Position numbers and translations under genes: made by a program | Shown: piece by piece, positions 33,843-45,659 of the stretch | Layout of the letters: each line of letters starts with the position of its first letter | How positions within the stretch are numbered: position 1 is the first letter of the stretch | Origin: Isoetes taiwanensis | Taxonomy: Eukaryota > Streptophyta > Lycopodiopsida > Isoetales > Isoetaceae | DNA: 64,000 bases | Assembly: GCA_021234155.1 (NCBI GenBank) | Contig: JAJEKV010000036.1 | Coordinates: forward strand, 9,991,426 to 10,055,425 | Direction: 5' to 3' | Notes under the pieces: generated by a model | What the model was told of the DNA's origin: nothing | Database searches by the model: none | What the model saw: only the letters and a program-made list of their open reading frames with translations

Positions 33843-33906
33843 TATTACTACCAGGATGAAAAACCCCGTCCTTTCGGGTTTTCGAGGGAAAACCTTAGTA
33901 GTAATA
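33843..33906 (-). other. Foldable 3' motif, copy 4 (in Copia, unit 2)
   Basis: Perfect 9-bp closing stem TATTACTAC/GTAGTAATA. The inner hairpin GGTTTT...AAAACC is complete, and AAAACCC can alternatively pair with the following GGGGTTTT. This is the best preserved copy in the window. Confidence 0.75.
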
Positions 33907-33929
33907 AATCAACTAGCCAAGCACAATGT

Positions 33930-36900
33930 TCACTCTCCAACAATTCCAAGAGAGATAGAAAATTGAAGATGTTTCTTCGACCCTAACGATTTCGTAAAGA
34001 TATCCGCAACCATAGAGTCAGTCGGGCAATACTCCAAGGCAATCGTCCTTTTCTTTACCTCCAGCTTCACATAATGATAATGAACTTCAATGTGCTTAGA
34101 TTTAGAGTGTAAGACTTTATCATGAGACAGATTGATAATACCCTAGTTATCACATAATAGCCGTGTCGGTTGCACTTGTTGAAAACATTCCAGCATTTTT
34201 TGCAACCAAACAAGTTCTCGACTCGCTAAAGAGGCAGCAACATACTCAACTTCAGTTGAAGACACAGCAACACAATGCTGCTTTTTACTAAACCAAGAAA
34301 CAAGAGACTTATCAAAGAAAAAACAAGCCCCGCTAGTAGATCTCAAAGTGCCATTATCTCCAGCCCAATCAACATCAGTATAACCATAGAGAGTAAGAGT
34401 GGTATGGTGATCTTGCTTTATGTAGAAAAGTCCATAAGTGTTAGTGCCTTTTAAATAACGAAGAACTCGCTTCGCAGCTTGCCAATGTTTGATGCCTGGA
34501 TCCTGCATGAATTGACCCAATGTATTAACTGCAAAACTTATGTCAGGGTGAGTAGCATGAGCCAAATACATCAAGGCTCCAACAAGACTAGCGTATGAAA
34601 CTGCTTTCATCTGAAGTCTCTTGGTATCTGAAAGAGGAGAATCTGAAGTAGACAAAGAACACTTCTGAGAGCTTATAGGCAAAGTGTAATTTGACTCTTG
34701 GCATGTTCCAACCCAAACTTTTTAACCATATCATCAATATACTTGGTTTGACGTAAATGCAACCATCCTTTGCTTCTATCTCTAGGCACTTCAATTCCCA
34801 AGCATGAATGGATCGCCCCAAGATCAATCATCTCAAAGGCCATTGAAAGATCTCGCTTAACTTGATTGAGAAAATTGATATCATTAGCAGCTAAGATCAT
34901 ATTATCAACATATAGAGCTATAATAACAAATCATCCACTGCATCTCTTAACATAAAGATTCAAATCTGCTTGTGAAGCCTGCTTAAACCCATATAGTGAT
35001 TTTCGCAACCGACACATCATAGTCTCCTTCTCTTGAACAACATATCCAACTGGTTGCTCCATGTAAATTTCTTCTTGAAGATCACCATTAAGAAAAGTCG
35101 TCTTGACATCTATCTGATGTATAAGTCATGGGCAACTGCAAATGCTAAAAGAGCCCTTACAGTAGTTAACCGAACTACAAGTGAGAAAATTTCAGGATCA
35201 ACTCCTGCAACTTGAGAATAATGCTTAGCAACCGAGCGAGCTTTAAATTTATCAAAAGTACCATCAGCTTGATATTTAGTATTAAACGTCCACTTGCATT
35301 TAACCGTCTTCCTTCCAGTGGGCAATTCTATCAGCTCCCAAGTTCCTTTATTGATTAAGGAATCATATTCGGCATCCATAGCAATTTTCCAATTTGCACT
35401 CTGTAAAGAAGCAACCGCCTCATCATAAGTGGTAGGATCATCTGCAATAGTAAAACAAGAATGAGAATCATCAAGGTAATAACATCCGCCATGATAGTCC
35501 AAGATCCTTTTAGTAGGATGCCAATGACAGTGGGAGGAACGAACAATGGTAGGTGCAACTGGTACCACATCCATGCTACCATTATCATCATTGGGGCGCA
35601 TCAAGACGGACATATCAAGAAGTTCATGAGGGAGTAATGAAGGGTTGTGAGCGGATGTAGAAGTAAAAGGAAGTGTATGAGATGGTAATAGAGGGTTATG
35701 TGCACTAGTAACATTTGAAGAATTTAGGACAAGAGGAGCATCATCCTCTTCAGTATGAAACTCGTGCAATATGACAGTTGAAGCTGTGGGATTGTAGGTT
35801 TCACAAGCCATTCGTGTCTCATCAAAAATAACATCTCTTCCCAAGATGACTCTTCGTGCCTCAATATCCCAAAAGCGATAGCCACTTGTGTGAAATGAAT
35901 ATCCCAAGAAAATACACCTTCTAGACATCGGAACAAGCTTTTTACGAGTAGAGATATGTACCCAAGCCAAACATCTAAAAATACGCAAGTGTGCGACATC
36001 CGACTTATCGCCAGTCCATAACTGATATGGAGTCATATCATCTAAAGCAACAGAAGGCAATCTATTCTGAAGATAGACAGCAGTTGTCACAGATTCTACC
36101 AAAAAAGAACTTTCAAGACCCGCATGAATCAACATGCAACGAGTAGCATTCATAATAGTACGATTCTTGCGCTCAGAGACTCCATTCTGCTGAGGTGTAT
36201 AAGGAATAGTAAACTCATGATGAACACCTTCTTCAACACAAAATTGAGTAAAAGCATGTGATTTATATTCACCACCATTGTCACTTCACAATCTCTTCAA
36301 TCGCCTACCCGTTTGTGTTTCAACCATTCTCTTAAACTCCTTGAATTTAGTTAATACCTCAGACTTGTTCTTGAGAATACAAACGTATGTATATGAAGAA
36401 AAATCATCAATGAAGAGTAAAAAGTAGCGACCACCATCATGTGAATGTGGCAATGGACCACAAATGTCAGAATGAACCAAGTCAAGAATATGAGTTGTCA
36501 AAATCTCAGACTTGAAGAATGGGCGCCTATGCAATTTTTCAAGAGCACATGTATCACAACCACCCATGGACTTTGAATGCAAATGAAGTCCTTTCAACGC
36601 CTTATTATGTTCCAAGGCCACAAGATAAGGGAGACTGACATGACAAAACCTGTGATGCCATAGCAACGACAAACTACTTCCTTTATCTGTCGCCATATTC
36701 ACAAATTCAGTGGTAAGATTAATTTGATAGAGATGTCCCATGCGGTGAGCAGTAGCTAATACGCAACCATCAATAATAAAATGACAAACATTTCTCTCAA
36801 ATTGCACCATAGCACCTGAGTCAGCAAGTCGAGAAATAGAAAGCAATGTTCTGCTCAATCCAGGAACATGGAGAACACCTCCTAGAATATAAAAACCAGA

Positions 36901-38005
36901 TGAGGTCTGTATACGTAAGTCTCCAATACCTTCGACTTTATGACAAGTACCATCACCAAGATACACCAATTTTTGAAAGTGAATAGGAAAATAATTCACC
37001 AAATGCTCTTTAGCATAGGTCATGTGAGAAGTGGCTCTTGAATCAACAATGAAATAAGTGGATGAATCCACTAGCAAACCCTGAGCTTCATAAACCACGT
37101 TATTATGAGCATGGTATTTTTCAAAAAACTGGCAAAGGTGACAATTAAAGTCTTCATGATTGTGCTTGCCACAAAAAGAACACGCATGGTTCTTATTGCC
37201 AGTAACCCGGGGAAAAGCACGGTTCGTGCCACTGGAAAAACCGCCACTAGAATCACGTCGAGTAGAAAAATTCCGTCTAGGGATGTATGCTTCTTTTTTA
37301 AACTTTTATATGCAATATAAAAAACCTTTTTGCCATCACTAGGCTCCCTAGCACGGCGAGAACCTGTAAGAATTTGCTCATCAGGAGTGGTATGAACAAC
37401 TAAAGCTTTTTCCTCTAGGGGACATGCCTCACTTTTCGAACATGATCTTTCAATGACAAACATGCACTTTCAAAAGCCAGATCTTCTTTGTTGAGAAGAA
37501 CGGTGACTATAGTGTCAAAATCATGAGGCATCGTGCCTAAGAACATAACAGGTAATTGCTCTTTCTCCACCGGTGCCCAACTCTTTGAATTTTTATCAAT
37601 ATGATCATCAATAGAATCTGAAACTATGTACTTAAAACTGCTCAATTTATTACGCAAATGTAACACTTCTTGTTTTGTCCGCTTCAAATAAATTTTGTCC
37701 AAATACTCCCATACTTCATTAGCATGCTTATATACTTCGGCATCAACAAGAATGGAATCTTTAAGGGCATAAAGTATTATGCCCCGAGCAACCTGATCTT
37801 TATCATCCCAATCTTCTACTTCTTTACGCCATACATCATACTGAGGCCCTTGTGTCAAAAGAAATGTCATGATGCCATTTTTACCCATCGCTTGATCTAG
37901 CTCCTTTTGCGCTTTCTCTAGAGTTAATAGAGCGAGAAGTAGCTCAAAATTCTGCAACATAACCTTGTTAACATCTGCTCCGTCAGGCTTCATCAAAAGT
38001 GCCAA
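33930..38005 (-). pseudogene. Copia Gag-Pol polyprotein remnant
   Basis: Gag lies at 37415-38005, then a disrupted gag/protease junction (37071-37463). Protease reads VDSRATSHM, where the family has DSGA, so the catalytic Gly is Arg. GAG-pre-integrase and the integrase zinc region (HHRFCH...CDTC) precede a TGA at 36286 in the integrase core. The integrase C-terminal and early RT region (36153-35110) reaches a frameshift near 35115. About 20-25 residues are missing after GFKQA near 34980. The RT catalytic YVDD reads YVDN near 34910. Another shift lies near 34680. RNase H (34143-34682) ends at a TAG where Gln is expected. The C-terminal ADIFTKSL tail stops at 33930. At least seven independent lesions make it non-functional and old. 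Confidence 0.9.
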
Positions 38006-38105
38006 GAACTCTTGCCCTTGCTATTTTTCTTGTTCTGTTTATGCTCCATAATTATCTTATGCAAACTTATTACATTTTGTATGGAGATTTGTCATTTTGC
38101 CCTTA

Positions 38106-38483
38106 AGCGCCTGCAAATCTAGGCACCATAGTTAAGCAAAGAAGTAGCATTAGGGGCGGAGATGCACATGACATAATGTAGTCAGAGGGCTCCTTGAGGA
38201 GGCACATGAAGATTTGATGAAGAAAATTCAAACAATGGTCCTCTCCAAGATGAGCCTTCATGTTGTTGTCGACATTATCAGGGCATCCCCTCTAGGCATT
38301 TAACATGTATGGTGAAACTCATAGTGGCAGATTTAGTGGTTAGGGATGTCATAACCCACAAGGTACATCTATATATGTGGACTACGCCCTCACCCGTTGC
38401 AGCATGAAAGGAGATTGGAGTTTAATTTAAGCATGTTTCTATTCTATAGTCAATACAGAATTGGATTTATTTTTAATGACTGT
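38106..38483. other. Non-coding DNA between two Copia elements
   Basis: A short unique stretch. No gene or repeat is recognised. Confidence 0.5.
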
Positions 38484-38488
38484 CAAAC

Positions 38489-39398
38489 TGTTGAGATAAA
38501 GTTCATCTCATGATTGTTTATTTGGTGAATATTCTGATGACAGGAGGATTGCAAATATTAGCATGATGTGGTTTTTACCATAGGGGAATGAAAATTATGA
38601 ACATAGAGTTGGATTAACACAGCTTAGCCAGGCTTGTGGTAATAGCATGAACTTCTCTATGATTTATAAGCAAAGGAGATAGAAGTCAAAATACTAAATG
38701 AATGAAGCTACATTAAAGGTTGATGGTAACCTGTAGACCTTGCATAGAGGTCTGTATAAAACAAGGGCAGTCACAGATCTGTATATAATGGGGTAGTTAC
38801 GTTAATGGTTGAAGATCTTGCACAGAGGTCTGTATAATATGGGTGCAGTCACATAGTAATCAAGGTTCATTCATAGAAGAAAAGTGCATGCCGAATTGAT
38901 GGTTAAACCATTGACCTATTGGAGTTTAAATCCGTAAAGGTGAAACCATTGGAACGTTCATATTTTGAGTAAGTTGACCTATTGCATTATCGGTCCAATA
39001 GGAGAAAGCCAGTTTATTCTCGACCAAATGATCGGTCGAATGACTGAGCTACAAGCTAATCACAGTAGCTCGGTGGTTGCCCCAACCGCCGGGCCAAATA
39101 ATGTAAATAGAAGAAGAATCGAAGGCTATACATAGTGTGGAGATTTATTCTAAGACTGGGGTCGGTAAGTGTATGATTGTTTTGAACTATTGAATAGTGA
39201 TATGATCGATCATGAGAAGTGAATATTAAGGAAATGGCTTTGGCTTTTTTAGAAATTTGAGTTTGAGTGTCATTGAAATTAAAAAGCTCTTATGACTTAA
39301 ATACTATATGATCTTTGACATCAATTTGATCTAATGGTGTGTGGTTGAATTCAAATCTCTCATTGCTATCAGTTGATAATTTTATTGTGATACTAACA
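38489..39398 (+). repeat. 5' LTR of young Copia
   Basis: 910 bp with TGTT...AACA ends. A TATA-like TGTATATAATGG near 38779 may drive transcription. It repeats the motif GAGGTCTGTATAA(A/T)A twice inside (about 38747 and 38828). It is identical to the 3' LTR except at 39128. Confidence 0.97.
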
Positions 39399-39399
39399 T

Positions 39400-39411
39400 T
39401 GGTATCAGAGC
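39400..39411 (+). other. Primer-binding site
   Basis: TGGTATCAGAGC, two bases after the LTR, is complementary to the 3' end of plant initiator tRNA-Met, the usual primer of plant Copia elements. Confidence 0.95.
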
Positions 39412-39424
39412 TAGTTACAGCAAA

Positions 39425-42400
39425 ATGTCCAGCAGATTTGGAGCAGGCCTTTTAAGTGCCATAGAAGTTTTCAAAGGGGACTCTGGCTTCCAAGTTTGGA
39501 AGGAGAAGATCAAACATGTTTTGCAGGTGGAAGACCTGTGGGATCTGATAGATTCTGCTGAAGGAGAATCTAGAATCAGAAGTGTCACTAGTAGAGCTGT
39601 TGAAGGAAGTTCTAACTCAACTAATGATGAAACAGTTGAGGTTACTAGTCAGACATCAGCAAGAAGAGAAGTGGGAGATAATGCAAGGATTAGGGAAGCC
39701 CAAGGCATTATCATGTGTAAGGTAAGTTCCAGCATAGTGCTGAAACTAAGGGGAATGACACCCAAGCAGATGTGGAGTTACATGATAACAAATTATGAGG
39801 AAAAGACATCCTCACAAATAGATGTATTGGAGAATGAATTAAGGAGGCTCAAATTTCATGAAAATGATGACATTAATGATTTTCTTCAGAAGTTTGACAA
39901 TATAATTGCAGACTTAGAGGGAGCTGGAGTTATGTATACCCAGCAGCAACAAGTTTTGGCCATGTCTCGAGCAGTTTCCAGCTTAGGTAACATATCTATG
40001 TTCATGAGAACCATTGCAAAGACAAAGACTGAAGCAGAAAGAATGCTTAAAACAGAAATCGAACAAGGGAAAGTATTAGGTGAGGAAGATTCATCACAAA
40101 TATTGTATGTAAAGGGGAAAGGTGACAGCAAGCTAGGACCATGCTATAACTGTAATAAGTATGGTCATCTTAAAGTGAATTGTCCAACACTATCAAAGGA
40201 AATTTACTGTTATAACTGTGGTGGCAGAGGGCATATTGCCTCAACTTGCTCTACACCAAAGAATAATGATTCCAGGGGAAAAACAAAGGGTAGCAGAGGC
40301 TCTGGATCAAGGGGAAGAGGTCGAGGCAGGGGAAGAAGTGCTAGGCATGAAGCCAACATTGCAGAGGAGGTTAAATTGGAAGATGAACCAAATGAGGATG
40401 ATGAGGTAAGAAAATCTGATGTGTTCATAATTTCTGACAGCAAAACTAACAATGATGACTTCATAATTATAGATAGTGGAGCTGAGAAATCCATAGCATG
40501 CACATCCAAAATACTTAAAGAATGCAATGGAAGCTGGGAGGTCACATCCAAGTTGGGAATGGACAACTGCAGAAAGTAGAGCAAGTAGGAGTATTAGAGC
40601 TTTATGATTTGGAAGGAAATGCTATAGATTTGAAAAATGTTCTTTGTGTGCCTAGTCTAGTTAGAAACCTTATCTCAGTTTGTCAATTAGTTGACATGGG
40701 ATTCAAGGTAGTTTTTGAGCAGATGGAATGTAAAATCTATGAAGGGAATATATTAAAGTTTCTTGGCAAAAGAGTAGGAAATTTATATGGCATGAATGCT
40801 AAGTGTGTGGGAAGTATAAACTTAACTACATTGCCAGATGCATCTACATGGCACCTTAGGCTTGGACACTCGAACTATAATAACATTGAAATGATGATAA
40901 GACAGGGACTAATTAAAGTCTCAAATAACAAAGAAAATTATCAGATATGTCAAGGCTGCATGATGGGCAAGCAAAGTAGACTTCCATTTAGTAAAGCTAA
41001 AGGAAGAGCAGAAGGAATACTAGATCTGATCCACACAGATCTATGTGGACCATTAAATGTCACAGGCATCACTGGAAAAAAATATTTCATAACATTTATT
41101 GATGATTTTAGCAGGAGAACTCAAATCTATTGTCTGAGAAGTAAAAATTTAGCCTTTGAGGCTTTCAAGAATTATGTAGCAGAGGTGGAATGTTCAACAG
41201 GGAGAAAAGTCAAGTGTGTTCGAACAGACCGAGGAGGTGAGTATATGTCTTCAAAATTTAAAAGATTTTGCATTGAGAAGGGAATCAAAAGGCAATTTAC
41301 ATGTAGCTACACGGGGTAGCAGAGAGGAAGAATAAAACCATCATGAATGCTACTAGGGCAATGATTAAATATGCTGGCCTGCCAAACTACCTTTGGGAAG
41401 AAACAGTGAAAGCTGCAGTAGAAATTCAGAATTGCCTTCCTTCTGTTAGCACAAAATGGAAATGTCCTGAAACACTGTGGTCTGGAAAGCTACCAGACTA
41501 TGACAGGTTCAAAACCTATGGATGTCTATCATATAAACATGTGCCAGAGGAACTAAGATCCAAATTGGATGACAGGTCAACTGTAACATACCTAGTTGGG
41601 TATGATACAAATTCAAAAGGCTATAGGTTGTACAATCCAAAAAATAGGCAAGTTACAACGAGCAGAGATGTTGTATTCGTCGAGGATGTACTATACAAAC
41701 CAAAACAAAGTTTTGAAGGTCAAAAAGTTCATGCTGATGCCAAGACAGATGTAAATCCAGAAAACAGCAATGCAAAGGAAAATTCGCCTAACAATGATGT
41801 GGCAGAAGATACATCAAATAATGACTGCACTACAGGACAGTATGTAGATGACTGGAATGGGGAAAATACTGCAAATAATGCCCCTGAACAGTGCAGGGCA
41901 GAGTCATACATAAATGACAATGATGAGACCATTGAAAATGCTGGCAGCAATGGAGCAGATCAGGGTTTGAATAATGTCAGGTCCAGAAAGACAGAAGTAC
42001 AAAAACTTAAGGAAGGAATGGAAATACATGATGAGCATTATGGCAGATTAGCAAGTGGGAAAAGCAGCAGGATTCAAAAAAGAATTGACAACCTAGGAGA
42101 GACATTAATGGTGCTAGAAACTGGAATACCAGCAAGTTTTGATGATGCAATACAAAGTTTTGAGGCAGATAAATGGAAAATGGCCATGAATGAAGAAATG
42201 AAATCGTTCTCAAGAACATCTACATATGAGATTGTAGATTTGCCAAAAGGTAAAAATGTAATTGGAAGCAAGTGGATATATAAATTGAAAATTGATGCAG
42301 AGGGTCACACCAAATACAAAGCCAGGTTAGTGGCACAGGGATTCTCGCAGAAGGAAGGTGAAGACTATGGAGAAACCTATTCACCAGTTGTAAAAATGGC

Positions 42401-43685
42401 AAGCCTTAGAATGATAATAGCAATTGCAAACGCTATGGATCTCGAGTTACATCATATGGATGTAAACACCGCATTTTTAAATGCTGATTTAGAAGAAGAA
42501 GTCTATATGGCTCAAGCACCTGGATATGAAGATGGGAAAGAGAAAGTTTGGAAACTCAACAAAGCCGTATATGGACTGAAGCAAGCACCTAGACAGTGGT
42601 ACAAGTGCATTGATGGATACTTGAAGGAAAAGGAATTTAGAAAACTGAACAATGATGGAAATGTTTACGTATATGAGGGAAAAGATGGACACTGCATAAT
42701 TGGCATATATGTAGACGATTGTATAATGGCCAGCTCAAATATGAAAACTTTAAAACATTGCAAAGAGATGCTACAGAGCCAATATCAAATGTCAGACTTA
42801 GGGGAGTTGAAGAAATTTCTTGGCATTGAAGTAACTCGTGATAGGAAAAATCAGAAAATAACTCTGTCACAAGGAGGATACATTAAAGCAGTCTTGAACA
42901 AGTTCAATATGGAAGAATGTAATGAGGTTAGTACACCAATACTTCCAGGATGCAAACTGTCAAAGGAATTGTGCCCCAAAACAATGGAGGAAGAAAATGA
43001 AATGAGCAAAACACCATATAGGCAGCTGACAGGGAGTCTTTTGTTTATTGCAAATAACACCAGGCCAGATATTTCATTTGTTGTTAATGTGCTGACTAGA
43101 TACAACAACAACCCAGGAAAAGGTCACTGGGTAGCTGCCAAAAGAGTACTTAGGTACTTGAAAGGTACATTAAATGTTGGCATCCAATACAACACTAACA
43201 ATTTGAATTTAGAAGCCTACTGTGATGCAGATTGGTGTGGTGATCCAGACGAGAGGAGGTCAACTTCAGGGTATCTCTTAAGACTAGGAGGAGGACCCAT
43301 TAGCTGGAGGAGCAAAAAACAATCAGCAGTAGCACTATCAACAGCTGAGGCTGAGTATGCTGCATCAACCTTGGCAGCAAAAGAAGTTATTTGGACAAGA
43401 AGATTCTTAGAGGAAATTGGCCTGATACAAACAGAAGGTACAGTCTTAAATAGTGACAGTCAAAGTTGTATAGCAATGACTAAAAATCCGATTTTACATG
43501 AGAGGACAAAGCACATAGAGATGGAGTTGCATTTCATAAGAGATATGGTGAATAAGAAGTTAATCCAAATGAAACATGTAAAATCAGAGGATCAGCTAGC
43601 AGATTTACTCACTAAAGCAGTCAGTTGTCATAAATTCAAGAATCTGGCAGAGAGATTAGGATGCAAACAAGTAACAGCATCATGA
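39425..43685 (+). pseudogene. Copia Gag-Pol polyprotein with two frame breaks
   Basis: Gag starts at 39425 and has a UBN2-like capsid region. Two CCHC knuckles follow: CYNCNKYGHLKVNC (about 40142) and CYNCGGRGHIASTC (about 40208), then an RG-rich tract. Protease has IIIDSGAEKS near 40470. Integrase: HLRLGH...CQGC zinc region near 40855-40945, first catalytic Asp in HTDLCG near 41035, second in RTDRGGEY near 41225, and Glu in AERKN near 41320. RT spans about 42150-42930 with YVDD near 42710. RNase H follows with YCDADW near 43220 and STAEAEYAAS near 43345. Break 1 is a one-base loss near 40540, after protease. Break 2 is near 41310, where about 13 nt, including the conserved PQQN before the catalytic Glu, are absent. 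The RT/RNase H frame of 780 codons is otherwise clean. Stop at 43685. Confidence 0.93.
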
Positions 43686-43689
43686 GCTG

Positions 43690-43698
43690 AAAGGGGAA
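43690..43698 (+). other. Polypurine tract
   Basis: AAAGGGGAA directly precedes the 3' LTR, the usual site of plus-strand DNA priming. Confidence 0.9.
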
Positions 43699-44608
43699 TG
43701 TTGAGATAAAGTTCATCTCATGATTGTTTATTTGGTGAATATTCTGATGACAGGAGGATTGCAAATATTAGCATGATGTGGTTTTTACCATAGGGGAATG
43801 AAAATTATGAACATAGAGTTGGATTAACACAGCTTAGCCAGGCTTGTGGTAATAGCATGAACTTCTCTATGATTTATAAGCAAAGGAGATAGAAGTCAAA
43901 ATACTAAATGAATGAAGCTACATTAAAGGTTGATGGTAACCTGTAGACCTTGCATAGAGGTCTGTATAAAACAAGGGCAGTCACAGATCTGTATATAATG
44001 GGGTAGTTACGTTAATGGTTGAAGATCTTGCACAGAGGTCTGTATAATATGGGTGCAGTCACATAGTAATCAAGGTTCATTCATAGAAGAAAAGTGCATG
44101 CCGAATTGATGGTTAAACCATTGACCTATTGGAGTTTAAATCCGTAAAGGTGAAACCATTGGAACGTTCATATTTTGAGTAAGTTGACCTATTGCATTAT
44201 CGGTCCAATAGGAGAAAGCCAGTTTATTCTCGACCAAATGATCGGTCGAATGACTGAGCTACAAGCTAATCACAGTAGCTCGGTGGTTGCCCCAACCGCC
44301 GGGCCAAATAATGTAAATAGAAGAAGAATCGAAGGCTGTACATAGTGTGGAGATTTATTCTAAGACTGGGGTCGGTAAGTGTATGATTGTTTTGAACTAT
44401 TGAATAGTGATATGATCGATCATGAGAAGTGAATATTAAGGAAATGGCTTTGGCTTTTTTAGAAATTTGAGTTTGAGTGTCATTGAAATTAAAAAGCTCT
44501 TATGACTTAAATACTATATGATCTTTGACATCAATTTGATCTAATGGTGTGTGGTTGAATTCAAATCTCTCATTGCTATCAGTTGATAATTTTATTGTGA
44601 TACTAACA
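43699..44608 (+). repeat. 3' LTR of young Copia
   Basis: 910 bp, the same length as the 5' LTR, with one substitution (G at 44338). Confidence 0.97.
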
Positions 44609-44613
44609 CAAAC

Positions 44614-45594
44614 ACCCTAAAAGCAGAGCCACCTAAGGTTTGACCCCATCCGATGCTTAGGTATAGGGCCACGATGCTCCCAAAGGGTATATCCATGGGA
44701 CTATTCCCAAATCCTAGGGCTGGTATCAGCCATAAATTGTGGTTTAAGGTGAGGTAATTTGTATATATAAGGCTGTTAGTGGTTCATGCCATAATAAATG
44801 AAAAGCTTTTGGAAGATGACATGGCAATGGTAGCCAACAAATTTCATAAACAAAAATTGTATGACATGTGCAGGTATTGGTTCTTAGGGGCCATGGTTCT
44901 TGCAGGTATTAGTTCTTAGGGGCCATGGTCTAATTTCTTGCAGGTTCTTCATCGACTTCTTATCAGCGTTTTCTCCTCTCTCAGCAGTTCCCTTGACTCT
45001 CTTTCTTTGATACCAGGCAGGGGAGGGGCTTCTCCCTGCTTGGTTTGACAGTTTGGCGTCTTTTTCCATGTTGTGACATGTTCTTCCCCAATTTTGTCCC
45101 CTTTTTAGCCATCCTTCAATCTTCGACCTTGATCCCCTTTTGATAAGGAAGTTCTCTTTTTGTCGGGAGCTTTTGTCTGCCTATATTCGAGAATGCCATC
45201 GATCCGAGCCATCGGATCGGTATTCTCGAATGGGCGAGCAAGCATCTCTTCCATGCATGCATACCTTGCATACATTTTCTGGGGCTCTGGTTCGTTTGGG
45301 GATCTCTATTTCTTGTAGGTTCTTCATCGACTCCTCATCCGCATTTTCTCCTCTCTCAGCAGTTCCATTGACTCCCATCCACCCTCCATTAATGTGTATA
45401 TTATTGTAAATGTTATTTTTTTGTTGCGTGGCACGCGTGACGCCCTTCACTTTTTCGAGGTTTTTTCTCTATTGATTTTTTTGTTGGTGATGTGCAGGTC
45501 CAGGGGTGATGCGTGACTTCGATATTCTCTGTGGAGCATGGGTTTTTTGGGGAACATTTAGCAGCCTTACATTGTCCAAGCCCCTTGCCGAGAT
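44614..45594. other. Non-coding DNA with local duplications and a hairpin
   Basis: GCAGGTATT(G/A)GTTCTTAGGGGCC occurs twice in tandem at 44873-44930. A 63-bp block (TCTTG(C/T)AGGTTCTTCATCGAC...CTCTCTCAGCAGTTCC) occurs at about 44937 and again at about 45312. A long hairpin lies at 45184-45231. No gene is supported. Confidence 0.55.
45184..45231. repeat. Long inverted repeat (hairpin)
   Basis: Arms ATTCGAGAATGCC and CGATCCGA pair with TCGGATCG and GGTATTCTCGAAT across a 4-base loop, with a two-base bulge and one mismatch. Confidence 0.85.
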
Positions 45595-45659
45595 CTTATC
45601 GCTAGGGTTTTTTGAGTTGAAAACCTGAAAGGACGAGGTTTTTTAATCCCTGCGATAAG
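45595..45659 (+). other. Foldable 3' motif, copy 5 (opposite strand, different stem)
   Basis: Perfect closing stem CTTATCGC/GCGATAAG, different in sequence from all other copies but at the same place. Inside are GGTTTTTT, GAAAACCT and AGGTTTTTTAATCC in the same order. Downstream GTACACTAGCC matches the TGTACTAGCCC after the LINE-B copy. Confidence 0.65.

Larger units (their letters stand above)
33475..38105 (-). mobile_element. Copia retrotransposon copied as a polyadenylated transcript, decayed
   Basis: Order on the minus strand: gag, protease, integrase, reverse transcriptase, RNase H, foldable motif, polypurine tract, partial LTR, poly(A). There is no 5' LTR or primer-binding site. A possible degenerate target duplication is CGAATCTA left of the T-run in the duplicated part B, and CAAATCTA at about 38108. 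These features fit LINE-mediated retrotransposition of a Copia RNA. The 5' limit is uncertain. Confidence 0.7.
38484..44613 (+). mobile_element. Young Copia LTR retrotransposon, complete ends
   Basis: Two 910-bp LTRs flank an internal region with primer-binding site, gag, protease, integrase, reverse transcriptase, RNase H (Copia order) and polypurine tract. The 5-bp target duplication CAAAC lies at 38484-38488 and 44609-44613. The LTRs differ at a single base (A at 39128, G at 44338). The insertion is therefore very recent, yet the coding region has two breaks. Confidence 0.97.

Noticed and set aside
33843-33906. Hammerhead ribozyme (retrozyme) as the identity of the foldable motif
   Set aside because: The conserved CUGAUGA and GAAA core of hammerheads is not present in the required arrangement.
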